33,193 nucleotides of DNA from Caballeronia mineralivorans PML1(12) (lineage in GTDB: Bacteria > Pseudomonadota > Gammaproteobacteria > Burkholderiales > Burkholderiaceae). Positions 22,974 to 31,545 of the stretch are shown piece by piece. A program made the translations under genes and the position numbers. The first letter of the stretch is position 1; the number at the start of each line of letters is the position of its first letter. The DNA lies in contig NZ_AEJF01000043.1 of NCBI RefSeq assembly GCF_001028175.1, forward strand, positions 1 through 33,193. Reading direction: 5' to 3'. Below the pieces are notes generated by a model. That model had not been told where the DNA came from. It saw only the letters and a list, made by a program, of their open reading frames with translations, and did not search any database.

Positions 22974-24761
22974 GTGTCCCGTTTTTCAATTGCAATGATT
23001 AAAACACCCGCGCGCGAAACGTCGATCAGGCGGCGGATCAACTTGAGCGCAGCCACTTTATTGCTGCCGGTGATCTTGCTGGCCGCCGGGTTAGTTGTGC
23101 ATCAATGGCAGGCCTATGCTGCAGCGGAGGCTGCCACGCGTGCGTTTGAGCAGTTTCGCGCGACTCTGCAGGCGATGGAAAAAGTATCGGCGGAGCGGGG
23201 ACCCACCAACGGAGCGTTGGGCGCGGACGCGAAAGCCGCAGTTGCCGCGCGCAGCCGGATGATGTCCGCCCGGGCCGAGAGCGACCGCCGGATCGCGAAT
23301 TTGCTCGCCCAACTCGATCCGCATGAATGCAACGACTGTGCAGCCGCGAGGGAGAGTGTTGAAACAGCTCGCGCCAGGCTTGCGTCTGCGCGCAAGGAAG
23401 TCGATGCCGTCGTCGATCTGCCCAAGGAGCGGCGCGATCAGTTAGCAATATCCAATGCGGTCAGGCAGATGATCGATGTGATCCCCTGGTTCGGGTCGAG
23501 TGTCATTAGCAGCGCAAGCGCTGTCGTTCGAGGTGATCCGGATTCGGTCAACTGCCTTGGAATTGCCCGTCTGAGCGCCGATTTGCGGGAGCAGGCTGGC
23601 CAGTTAGGATCGGGATTCACAACTGCCTTGAGCGTAAACAGGCCGCTGACCAGCGCGGAACTGCTTGCGCTCGAGCGTACCCGAGGGCGTATCGATGCAT
23701 TACGCGAGTTGATCGGGGCGAGGGTCGGGAATCACCCCGCCCTGATCACTCACGCGTTCGAGAATATGAACACGCAGTACTTCGGGACCGGGACAGCTTA
23801 TCTCAGCGGGATTCAGGAGGCTGCGATGCGACCGGGCGGCGCCGGCGTATCGCCCGCGGAACTCGCGGCGAGCTATGTGCCGACAATGGCCGCTATCACC
23901 GACTACCGCGACGAGGTGCTGAGCCTCGCCGAAAGCGATGTGCTGGATCACCGCGACAAAGCGCGCTTGCTGCTGGGAGTTGCGGTGCTCGCGGCGATGC
24001 TTCTCACGGGCGCATTGCTCGCGGCCAGCAGCGTGTTTCGGCGGCGTTTCGTCCAGCCGTTTGTCGAAGCGACTACCGTGATCAAGGAGATCGCCGAGGG
24101 AAAATTTACGACACCCGTTCCGCAGGCCAGCAACCGGGACGAAATACTGGGGCTCTTTAGTGCTATCGCGGTGCTCAAGGCGAACAGCATCGCAAAGCTG
24201 AGCCTTGAGCGAGAGCGCGACGTTCTGATTCGCGACCTTGAGATCATGGCTGATACGGACTCGTTGACGCGCATGCTGAATCGACGCGCATTTCTTCGCA
24301 AGGCGCACATAGCGTTGAGAGAGGCACGCATCGACGGCGCGACTCCTGCCTTGATCATGTTTGATATCGATCACTTCAAGGAGATCAACGATACGTATGG
24401 CCACGCAGCCGGCGATCACGCGCTGCAGGTGCTTGCCAAAGCGTGCCGGGAGCTCTGCAGGCCAGCGGATATCTTTGCGCGAATTGGAGGCGAGGAATTT
24501 GCTTTGTTCACCTACGTGAACGACGTCTGCAGCGCGGTCGAGATCGCGAATCGGCTTCGGCGGCGTATCGCGGGAACGGCGGTCAACGCTGACGGACTTG
24601 ACATCACGATGACCGCGAGCTTTGGCGTCGCCGTTCCCTCGGATCCCTCAAACCGCACTACGGTAGACGAACTGCTCAAACGTGCCGATCGGTTCCTCTA
24701 TAGGGCAAAACGGGCAGGGCGCAACCGCGTTGAATCCGAACTAGACGCTCTCGCTGATTAA
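22974..24761 (+). CDS. Membrane diguanylate cyclase with large N-terminal sensor
   Basis: A 595-residue protein. Helix 1 (about 23-43), a helical extracytoplasmic domain of about 275 residues and helix 2 (about 325-348) are followed by a HAMP-like linker (VIKEIAEGKFTTPVPQ) and a C-terminal GGDEF domain (about 430-590). The catalytic motif is GGEEF (505-509), preceded five residues earlier by RPAD, an intact product-inhibition I-site. FDIDHFKEINDTYGHAAGD is the substrate/metal loop. It should make cyclic di-GMP from GTP in response to a periplasmic signal; the sensor domain is not one I can name. The start is GTG 22974, or ATG 22995 (seven residues shorter); neither has a clear ribosome-binding site. 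Confidence 0.92.
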   Translation: MSRFSIAMIKTPARETSIRRRINLSAATLLLPVILLAAGLVVHQWQAYAAAEAATRAFEQFRATLQAMEKVSAERGPTNGALGADAKAAVAARSRMMSARAESDRRIANLLAQLDPHECNDCAAARESVETARARLASARKEVDAVVDLPKERRDQLAISNAVRQMIDVIPWFGSSVISSASAVVRGDPDSVNCLGIARLSADLREQAGQLGSGFTTALSVNRPLTSAELLALERTRGRIDALRELIGARVGNHPALITHAFENMNTQYFGTGTAYLSGIQEAAMRPGGAGVSPAELAASYVPTMAAITDYRDEVLSLAESDVLDHRDKARLLLGVAVLAAMLLTGALLAASSVFRRRFVQPFVEATTVIKEIAEGKFTTPVPQASNRDEILGLFSAIAVLKANSIAKLSLERERDVLIRDLEIMADTDSLTRMLNRRAFLRKAHIALREARIDGATPALIMFDIDHFKEINDTYGHAAGDHALQVLAKACRELCRPADIFARIGGEEFALFTYVNDVCSAVEIANRLRRRIAGTAVNADGLDITMTASFGVAVPSDPSNRTTVDELLKRADRFLYRAKRAGRNRVESELDALAD

Positions 24762-24778
24762 GCGCTTACGGCGAACAC

Positions 24779-24797
24779 TTTTCCGAAGGCCGGAAAA
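24779..24797. other. Short hairpin after the diguanylate cyclase gene
   Basis: TTTTCCG (24779-24785) pairs with CGGAAAA (24791-24797) around a 5-base loop, 18 bases past the stop. With no T-run after the stem, this is only a possible terminator or mRNA 3' end. Confidence 0.35.
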
Positions 24798-24930
24798 CGG
24801 CGCATCGCATTCGATTCCATTGTCTAAGATTAAGCTACGCGCGAAACGGTTCTCACCGTATCAGTGTGGCGTTCGTGACATCGCTAGCGCGTTTGAATCC
24901 CGACATGTTTCAATCATAAGGGGAATCGTC

Positions 24931-25224
24931 ATGGCGACTTACGTGGTTCTTGCACAATTTACGGATCAAGGGATCCGCTCCGTCAAAAACAGCCCGCAAC
25001 GGGCCGGTCAGGCGGCGGAAATGGCGAAAGGTTTTGGCTGCGAGATGAAGGAGATCTATTGGACGCTGGGCAACTACGACATTGTTACGATCATCGAGGC
25101 ACCGGATGACGAAAGCCTCGCTGCATTCGGTGCCGCGCTGGGGTCTGCCGGCAATGTCCGGACACAGTCGTTGCGTGCTTTTACGAAGAACGAGTTCAGC
25201 CCGATTATCGCCAGGCTGCCGTAA
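24931..25224 (+). CDS. GYD-domain protein
   Basis: A 97-residue protein of the GYD-domain family, a small ferredoxin-like alpha+beta fold. It starts TYVVLAQFTDQGIRSVKNSP, and the name-giving motif appears here as LGNYDIVTIIEAPDDES. The family has no firmly established reaction. ATG 24931 is chosen because AAGGGGA lies just upstream; the frame extends further 5' without a comparable site. It precedes a 67-residue unknown protein and a glutamine synthetase gene on the same strand, each gap under 85 bases and each gene with a good ribosome-binding site. A joint role in nitrogen metabolism is plausible but inferred from order only. Confidence 0.88.
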   Translation: MATYVVLAQFTDQGIRSVKNSPQRAGQAAEMAKGFGCEMKEIYWTLGNYDIVTIIEAPDDESLAAFGAALGSAGNVRTQSLRAFTKNEFSPIIARLP

Positions 25225-25282
25225 CCCGGCCACCGGGTACACGAGCAGTTCTCTTTGCGCGATCTTTCCTCAGGAGTTCACG

Positions 25283-25486
25283 ATGAAAGCAGACAACAGA
25301 GACACGGTACGCGCCTTCGTGCAAACGGCCGAGCAGGCTGGCGAGTATGTCTGGGTCATCACGCTGGTTGACTTCACGGCACAAAACGTCAAGCGTGCGC
25401 TCGTTTCAGACGAGACCTACTCAACACGCGCTGCTGCTAAAGACGCAGGCGAGGCCCATTTGAAAGCGCTAGAGGAAGATCGCTAG
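25283..25486 (+). CDS. Small unknown protein between GYD and glutamine synthetase genes
   Basis: A 67-residue protein from ATG 25283 with CAGGAG eight bases upstream. It looks like a compact fold: strand EYVWVITLVDF, then helix AQNVKRALVS, then helix SSTRAAAKDAGEAHLKALEED-like at the C-terminus. It is acidic and soluble, with no export signal. I do not recognise a family. It is sandwiched between the GYD-domain and glutamine synthetase genes with short gaps (58 and 79 bases), so it is likely part of that operon. A regulatory or accessory role for the synthetase is speculation. Confidence 0.7.
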   Translation: MKADNRDTVRAFVQTAEQAGEYVWVITLVDFTAQNVKRALVSDETYSTRAAAKDAGEAHLKALEEDR

Positions 25487-25565
25487 CCGCGCCCGGGCGA
25501 CCTTGCTTTCGCACGCGGACAGTCAGGTTGGTCCATAGACGAAGGGCTGGAACAGGAGAACGTCC

Positions 25566-27071
25566 ATGTCCACTACGCCAGGAGTGTCCAGATCGCCTTT
25601 CGGGGTGTCCGTCAAACCGGGTAGCTATCGCGTCACGCGACCGGGAAGTGCGAGCGAGGTGATCGACCTGCTACAGAAACACAATATCCAGATCGTCGAT
25701 CTGAAGTTCACCGATTTACCCGGACTCTGGCAGCATTTCTCGATCACACTCCCTGAAGTCCACCCAGACCTGTTCAGCGCGGGGATCGGTTTCGACGGTT
25801 CGTCGATTCGCGGTTTCCAGGAGATCCACGAGTCCGACATGCTGCTGAGGCCGGACCCGGCGACTGCCTTTATCGATCCGGTTTGCGGCACACCGACACT
25901 GTCCATCATCTGCGACGTCGTCGATCCCGTGCTGCAGCAACCGTACTCTCGCGATCCGCGCTACGTCGCTAAAAAAGCGGAGAACTATCTGCGTCAGACG
26001 GGGATTGCGACGACCTGTTATTTCGGGCCGGAACTGGAGTTCTTCATCTTCGACTCGATCCGCTTCGGGCAGGACCAGCACTGCGGCTACTACTACGTGG
26101 AATCGGCCGAGGGCGACTGGAACACCGGCCGCGACGAAGGGGCGTACGGAGGCGGAAACCTCGGCTACAAGCAGCGCTACAAGGAGGGCTATTTCCCGGT
26201 TCCGCCGAGCGATACGCTGCAGGAGATTCGCTCGGAGATTGCGCTGACGCTCCAGCAGGCGGGCGTGCAGATCGAAGTGCATCACCACGAGGTGGCGACC
26301 GCTGGACAGAACGAGATCGACATGCGTTTCGCGACACTGACGCGCATGGCCGACAACGTGATGATCTACAAATACGTCTGCAAGAACGTAGCGCGCCGGC
26401 ACGGCAAAGTGGCAACCTTCATGCCGAAGCCGCTGTTTGCCGACAACGCGAGCGGCATGCATTGTCACCAGAGCCTGTGGAGAGACAGCGAGAATCTCTT
26501 TTATGACGCCAACGGGTGGGCGCTGACTTCGGAAACATGCCGGTGGTATATCGGCGGATTACTGCAACACGCACCTGCGCTGATGGCCTTCTGTGCACCA
26601 ACGACGAACTCCTACAAGCGTCTGGTGCCCGGGTATGAGGCCCCCGTCAATCTGGCGATGTCGCAGCGCAACCGTTCGGCTGCGGCACGCATTCCTATGT
26701 ATTCAAGTTCGCCGAATGCACGGCGGGTCGAGTTCCGTTGCCCGGACCCGTCGGCCAATGCGTACCTCGCTTTCGCGGCGATGCTGATGGCTGGCCTCGA
26801 TGGCATTGAAAACAAAACTGATCCCGGCGATCCGCTTGACCGCAATATCTACGACCTTTCGCCTGAAGAAGCCGGGAATATACGGCAGGTGCCGGGCTCC
26901 CTCGGAGACGCGCTGCTAGCGCTCGAATCCGACAACGCGTTCCTGCGCAAAGGCGATGTATTCACCGACGACGTCATCCAGACGTGGATCGAATACAAGC
27001 GCACGCGCGAGATCGACACGATCAAACTGCGGCCGCATCCATGGGAGTTTTATCTATATTTCGATACTTAA
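25566..27071 (+). CDS. Glutamine synthetase type I (additional, GlnA1-like copy)
   Basis: A 501-residue ATP-dependent glutamate-ammonia ligase. Family blocks are DLPGLWQHFSITLP, GFDGSSIRGFQEIHESDM, FGPELEFFIFDS (metal-binding Glu), HHHEVATAGQNEIDMRF, FMPKPLFADNASGMHCHQS (ATP site), SYKRLVPGYEAPVNLA and RVEFRCPDPSANAYLAF. The adenylylation-site tyrosine is present (Tyr429 in RNIYDLSPEEAG), so control by GlnE is possible. About 26 extra residues precede the core. Wording such as SIRGFQEIHESDML and PYSRDPRYVAKKAENYL resembles actinobacterial-type GlnA1 more than the usual betaproteobacterial GlnA, so I take it as a second synthetase. AGGAG lies before the ATG. It could capture ammonia released by the amide hydrolases in this window. 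Confidence 0.93.
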   Translation: MSTTPGVSRSPFGVSVKPGSYRVTRPGSASEVIDLLQKHNIQIVDLKFTDLPGLWQHFSITLPEVHPDLFSAGIGFDGSSIRGFQEIHESDMLLRPDPATAFIDPVCGTPTLSIICDVVDPVLQQPYSRDPRYVAKKAENYLRQTGIATTCYFGPELEFFIFDSIRFGQDQHCGYYYVESAEGDWNTGRDEGAYGGGNLGYKQRYKEGYFPVPPSDTLQEIRSEIALTLQQAGVQIEVHHHEVATAGQNEIDMRFATLTRMADNVMIYKYVCKNVARRHGKVATFMPKPLFADNASGMHCHQSLWRDSENLFYDANGWALTSETCRWYIGGLLQHAPALMAFCAPTTNSYKRLVPGYEAPVNLAMSQRNRSAAARIPMYSSSPNARRVEFRCPDPSANAYLAFAAMLMAGLDGIENKTDPGDPLDRNIYDLSPEEAGNIRQVPGSLGDALLALESDNAFLRKGDVFTDDVIQTWIEYKRTREIDTIKLRPHPWEFYLYFDT

Positions 27072-27365
27072 AATGCAGCGTCCGCGACCCACGAGGGACG
27101 GCCAATCCCGAGGCTTTGATGGACGCTCGAAATCGTCGTGCGCGTTACCGCTATATCCATGGAAGCAAGCAAATGAAATGGATTAGCCAGGAAAATCGGC
27201 GGTTTTCGCACAATGAACCGGAATTAATACCTGATACGCTTCACGCATTCTCCCGAAAGTGCGGCGATTCGCCGTCTCAAATCAATTTTCAGTAAGGTTT
27301 GCGAAAGCTACGATCGGACGGCGCGCAATGGTTTTTGAAGATTCCGCAGCATCGGCGGTAAGGAC

Positions 27366-28889
27366 ATGACCCGGCGGCCGAATGCCGTGATCGGCGTCAG
27401 CGTGCTCATCGCGTGCGCGATTCTCGGGATTGCTGCATGGGTGCTGACCGAGATGCGACACGACGCGCTCAGGCGGGCACAGGAAGCAGCGATCAACGTG
27501 GCACTGCTGGTGGAGCGCGACACAGCGCGCAACCTCGAACTCTATGACCTGTCGCTGCAGGCGGTCATTGAGGGCCTCGAGCATCCTGGCGTGCGCGACC
27601 TGCCGCCTGACCTTCGCCGGATGGTGCTGTTCGACCGCTCCGCGACGGCCAAGGACCTGGGTTCGTTGCTGGTTCTCGACGAGGACGGCAACATTGTCAT
27701 CGACTCGAAGGTCGATCCACCGCGCCGCGTCAACTTGTCTGATCGCGACTATTTCAGGGTCCACCGCGACGCGGCAAACGTAGGACTGTACGTTAGTCAT
27801 CCGTTCGAGCCACGACTGACCACCGGCACCAGCATCGCCATGAGCCGGCGACTGTCGCATCCGGACGGCAGCTTTGCCGGGGTGGTGGTGGGAACCATGC
27901 GCCTGAACTATTTCCACAACCTGTTTGCCGGCATGAACTTGGGCGAGGGCAGCTCGATGGCGCTGATGCTGGCGGACGGCACCATGCTGATGCGCCGGCC
28001 CTATGACCCGAAGATCGTTGGCCGGAGCCTCATGGGCACCGCCAACTACACGCGCTTTACCCAAGCGCCGAGTGGCGAGTTCTTCGGCACTGCTGCGATC
28101 GACGGCGTAGAGCGCTGGTATGCGTTCCGGCACATCGGAAATTTTCCGTTGATTCTCGATGTCGCGGTGGCTAGCCGCGGCATCTATGCGGAGTGGCATC
28201 GTCGCGCGTGGATCATCTGGTCGCTGGTCGGTGCAGTCGACGTTATCATCCTCACGCTGGCTGTGTTGTTCGCGCAGCAACTCAGGCGCCGCATTGCCAT
28301 GGAAACCGAGCTTCGGTCGCTCGCGAGAACCGACGCGCTGACGGGGCTCTGCAATCGCCGGGCGTTTGACGAAATGGCCGAGTTGGAATGGCGTCGTGCG
28401 CAGCGCAGCGGCCTGCCGCTGTCGCTGCTAATGATCGACATCGATCATTTCAAGGGTTTCAACGATCTGTACGGCCACTCGGCCGGCGACGACGCGCTCG
28501 CGGCTGTCGCCCGGTGCATTGGCGAGAATATCCGGCGGCCGGGAGATACCGCCGCGCGTTATGGCGGGGAAGAATTCGCCGTGCTGTTGCCCGATACCGG
28601 GGATGCGGGCGCAGTTCGGGTCGCGGAAACCATGCGCGCGGCGGTGCAGGAGCTTGACCGCCGCCACGTGGCCAGCCCGTATCACATCGTGACGGTCAGT
28701 ATCGGGGTCGCCTGCACGTCAGAGCGGCGTTTTGCGACGCTGCGGGCCTTCGTCAATGCAGCCGATGCCGCGCTCTATGAGGCCAAAGGCGGTGGCCGCA
28801 ACCGGGTCGTCTGCGAGCCTGCCGGCGCGGTGTCCGATTTCATTGCTCCTCCGACCGTGCCGACGGCCAATACGCGATCGGCGCGATGA
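27366..28889 (+). CDS. Membrane diguanylate cyclase with periplasmic Cache-like sensor
   Basis: A 507-residue protein. Helix 1 (about 8-28), a periplasmic double-Cache-like domain (about 40-275; LLVLDEDGNIVIDSKVDPP, SDRDYFRVHRD and GTSIAMSRRLSHPDGSFAG are typical) and helix 2 (about 283-305) precede a GGDEF domain (about 320-485). The active site GGEEF is at 400-404, with the I-site RPGD five residues before it. MIDIDHFKGFNDLYGHSAGD is the metal/GTP loop. Cache domains of this kind often bind amino acids or small carboxylates, so it may link nutrient sensing to cyclic di-GMP. It lies 294 bases after the glutamine synthetase gene with no obvious terminator between. Confidence 0.92.
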   Translation: MTRRPNAVIGVSVLIACAILGIAAWVLTEMRHDALRRAQEAAINVALLVERDTARNLELYDLSLQAVIEGLEHPGVRDLPPDLRRMVLFDRSATAKDLGSLLVLDEDGNIVIDSKVDPPRRVNLSDRDYFRVHRDAANVGLYVSHPFEPRLTTGTSIAMSRRLSHPDGSFAGVVVGTMRLNYFHNLFAGMNLGEGSSMALMLADGTMLMRRPYDPKIVGRSLMGTANYTRFTQAPSGEFFGTAAIDGVERWYAFRHIGNFPLILDVAVASRGIYAEWHRRAWIIWSLVGAVDVIILTLAVLFAQQLRRRIAMETELRSLARTDALTGLCNRRAFDEMAELEWRRAQRSGLPLSLLMIDIDHFKGFNDLYGHSAGDDALAAVARCIGENIRRPGDTAARYGGEEFAVLLPDTGDAGAVRVAETMRAAVQELDRRHVASPYHIVTVSIGVACTSERRFATLRAFVNAADAALYEAKGGGRNRVVCEPAGAVSDFIAPPTVPTANTRSAR

Positions 28890-28948
28890 AGCTGGCTGGT
28901 ATTGGCAGCGTACGCAAGAGCATTGTGGCTATCGTTCGCGCTGAATTC

Positions 28949-29170
28949 CTAACGGCAGCAACGGCAACTGCCTTGATGCCTGTAACCATAGGCTCCTTCT
29001 TCCGTCGGCGTTTGCCCGCGGCGTTGCGCCAACAGCACCGTCGAGCCGCTGGCGACGCGCGGCGACAACGCACCGCACTCCGGGCAGGGCGCCTGCTCAT
29101 CGCGTCTGGAAACCGGGCGCATGGAATCGAACGCACCGCAGGTACCGCAGGCATGCTCGTAGATCGGCAT
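28949..29170 (-). CDS. fmdB: FmdB-family zinc-ribbon protein
   Basis: A 73-residue protein beginning MPIYEHACGTCGAFD, the FmdB zinc-ribbon start. The two CxxC knuckles are C8-C11 (CGTC) and C29-C32 (CPEC). The name comes from proteins linked to expression of formamidase/amidase genes; the biochemical role is not settled. A third Cys cluster (C69, C71, C72 in SCRCCR) ends the protein. It follows the hydantoinase gene by six bases and closes the - strand operon. That position fits the family's habit of accompanying amide hydrolases. It converges with the diguanylate cyclase gene 59 bases away. Confidence 0.88.
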   Translation of the reverse strand: MPIYEHACGTCGAFDSMRPVSRRDEQAPCPECGALSPRVASGSTVLLAQRRGQTPTEEGAYGYRHQGSCRCCR

Positions 29171-29176
29171 GACGCT

Positions 29177-30598
29177 CTACCAGTGGCCGCCAAGTTCGCC
29201 GCGCGCGACGAACGCTCCTTGGCCGGTCCGTCCGACCCAGTCGCCGTCGTCGATCAGCAATTCTCCCCGTAGCAGCACCTTCTTCACCCGGCCCGTGACC
29301 TCGCGACCTTCGAACAACGTAAAGTCGCAATCGCTGTGTTGCGTGTCTGCGCTGATCGTGTGCGACTTGTTCGGATCGAACAGGACGATATCGGCGTCGC
29401 TGCCAACTGCAATCGTTCCTTTCTTCGGGAACAGGCCGAAGAGCTTGGCCGGCGCAGTCGACATCAACTCGACGAAGCGGTTAAGCGTGATGCGGCCGCT
29501 CCGTACGCCGCCGTCATAGACCACCGTCATGCGCGTTTCGACGCCAGGCACACCGTTCGGGATCTTCGAGAAATCGTCACGTCCAAGCGGCTTCTGGTTG
29601 ACGTTGCCACGATGGCCTTCCTTCATACAATACGGACAATGATCCGTCGAGATCAGTTGCAGATCGTCGGTCTTGAGCGCGGTCCAGAGTGCCTTCTGCG
29701 CCTCCTTCGATCGCAGCGGCGGACTCATCACGTAACGCGCGAGATCGAAGCTGTCGTCGGAGTACGCTGATTCGTCGAAGAAGAGATAGTGAGGGCAGGT
29801 CTCCGCGAATACGGGAATGCCGAGATCGCGCGCCTCGATCACATGCTTCAACGCCTCTTTCGCCGAGAGGTGAACGAAGTAGACCGGCGCTTCGGCGAGT
29901 TCGGCGAGCTTGATGCCGCGATGTGTCGCTTCGCCTTCCATGATCGCGGGCCGCGTCAACGCGTGATAACGCGGCGACGTGTGACCTTGGGCGAGCGCCT
30001 CGCGAATCAACAGGTCGATGATCGTGCCGTTCTCGGCATGCAACGCGATCATGCCGCCGTGCTGGCCGACCATCCGCATCGCCTGGAAAATGGCGGCGTC
30101 GTCCGACATGACCGTGCCGGGATACGCCATGAACATCTTGAAGCTCGATACGCCTTCGTGACGGATCGCATATTGCATGTCGCCAAGCACGCGCTCGTCC
30201 ACCTGCGTCACGATCACGTGAAAGCCATAGTCGATGCTCGCCACCGACGCTGCCTTCGACTGCGCCCGCGAGATTGCATCGAGCGGGCTCGTGCCGGCTG
30301 TCTGCAGCGCGAAGTCGATAATCGTCGTGGTGCCGCCGAAGGCCGCCGAGCGCGTGCCTGACGCAAAGTTGTCGGCCGTCACCGACGGCCCGAAGGTATT
30401 CTCCATATGCGTATGGCAATCGACGCCACCCGGAAACACGAGCAGTCCTGCCGCGTCGATCACGCGGGCATCCGGGCCCGCATCGAGGTCCAGCCCGATG
30501 CTGACGATGCGCTCGCCTTTCACGAGGATGTCGGCGACATAGTCGTCGACGGCCGTAATGATGCGGCCGCCTTTGATGAGGGTCATGGTTGGCGTCAT
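29177..30598 (-). CDS. Dihydropyrimidinase / D-hydantoinase
   Basis: A 473-residue cyclic amidohydrolase with the complete binuclear metal site: His62 and His64 in GVDCHTHME, carboxylated Lys154 in SFKMFMAYPG, His187 in ALHAENG, His243 in FVHLSAKEA and Asp319 in STDHCPYC. It opens dihydropyrimidines or 5-substituted hydantoins to N-carbamoyl amino acids (D-form in known hydantoinases). The start at ATG 30598 has GGAG six bases before it; an ATG four codons in is the alternative. It lies 11 bases after the DHDPS-family gene in the same operon. No N-carbamoyl-amino-acid amidohydrolase is visible within the window. Confidence 0.93.
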   Translation of the reverse strand: MTPTMTLIKGGRIITAVDDYVADILVKGERIVSIGLDLDAGPDARVIDAAGLLVFPGGVDCHTHMENTFGPSVTADNFASGTRSAAFGGTTTIIDFALQTAGTSPLDAISRAQSKAASVASIDYGFHVIVTQVDERVLGDMQYAIRHEGVSSFKMFMAYPGTVMSDDAAIFQAMRMVGQHGGMIALHAENGTIIDLLIREALAQGHTSPRYHALTRPAIMEGEATHRGIKLAELAEAPVYFVHLSAKEALKHVIEARDLGIPVFAETCPHYLFFDESAYSDDSFDLARYVMSPPLRSKEAQKALWTALKTDDLQLISTDHCPYCMKEGHRGNVNQKPLGRDDFSKIPNGVPGVETRMTVVYDGGVRSGRITLNRFVELMSTAPAKLFGLFPKKGTIAVGSDADIVLFDPNKSHTISADTQHSDCDFTLFEGREVTGRVKKVLLRGELLIDDGDWVGRTGQGAFVARGELGGHW

Positions 30599-30609
30599 GA
30601 GTCACTCCG

Positions 30610-31545
30610 TTAAGCGCTGGTGGCGATGGCGAGCGCGTCGTCGAGACGCGCCATTTCTGCGTGGGAGAGCGGCGGGATGGGCGGGCGCATCGACGGCTGC
30701 GGGAACTGTCCGAGCAAGTGCAGGCAGGCTTTCAGGCGCGCATTGGCGTGCGAGCCGGGCGCGGTTCCGTAGATGGCCTTCGCAAGCGGATAGACGTGCG
30801 CATGAAGCTGCTGCGCCTGGGCAAGATCGCCGCGTTCGACAGCACGATACAGCGCTACGATCAGTTCAGGCACGACGGCCGCCAGGCTGACGAGGCTGCC
30901 TTCAGTGCCGAGCGCAAAACAGGTGAACAGGTGTTCGTCGCCGGAAGCCATCACGGCCACGTGCGGCGCGATCGACTTGATGAGCCGGCGGTTCGCTTCG
31001 TACGCGGCGGTTTCCCAACTGCCTTCCTTGATGGCCACGACCTCGGGCAAGCCGACGAGCGCGGTGAGCATCTGCGGCGTGTAGGCCATGCCGCCCGTGG
31101 CGACACCGGCCTGGTACAGCATCATGGGCAGGCGAGCCTCGGCGTTGGCGATCCGGTGATGCGTGAGGACCGTGTCGAGATCGGTCGACAGCGCCCACGA
31201 GAACGGTGGAAACAGCAACATGGCGTCGGCGCCGGCCTGCTTTGCATCGTTTGTGTGGGCCTGCGCTTCGTAACTGTCCTCGGAATTCACGCCCGCCACG
31301 ATGATCAGGCGATTGCCGCAGACTGCATGTGCAATTTCCACTACGCGCCGTTTGTCCGCTGCCGAGAGCGCGAAGTTCTCGCCGGCGTGGCCGTTCACCA
31401 GCAGGCCGGCAATACCGTCGACGTTCGCCACCGTCTCGATATGCCGCGCGAGCGCGGCTTCGTCCAGATGGCGGCCGTCCGCGTCGAGAGGGCATAGCGT
31501 GGCGGCATAAACGCCGTTGAATGGATCGGCATGCGTGGGAATCAT
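30610..31545 (-). CDS. DHDPS-family enzyme with altered GTTGE motif
   Basis: A 311-residue class I aldolase/dehydratase of the DHDPS/N-acetylneuraminate lyase superfamily. Schiff-base Lys173 (VVAIKEGSW) and the active-site Tyr144 (MMLYQAG) are present. However, the Thr-Thr pair of GTTGE is replaced by NGHAGE (His53-Ala54), so it is not a lysine-biosynthesis DapA. Relatives in catabolic operons deaminate or dehydrate 2-oxo or imino acids, for example pyrroline-hydroxycarboxylate deaminase in hydroxyproline breakdown. The ATG overlaps the upstream oxidoreductase stop by four bases. An open frame continues about 900 bases upstream in the oxidoreductase gene, but it is antiphase and meaningless, so no fusion is present. 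Confidence 0.87.
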   Translation of the reverse strand: MIPTHADPFNGVYAATLCPLDADGRHLDEAALARHIETVANVDGIAGLLVNGHAGENFALSAADKRRVVEIAHAVCGNRLIIVAGVNSEDSYEAQAHTNDAKQAGADAMLLFPPFSWALSTDLDTVLTHHRIANAEARLPMMLYQAGVATGGMAYTPQMLTALVGLPEVVAIKEGSWETAAYEANRRLIKSIAPHVAVMASGDEHLFTCFALGTEGSLVSLAAVVPELIVALYRAVERGDLAQAQQLHAHVYPLAKAIYGTAPGSHANARLKACLHLLGQFPQPSMRPPIPPLSHAEMARLDDALAIATSA

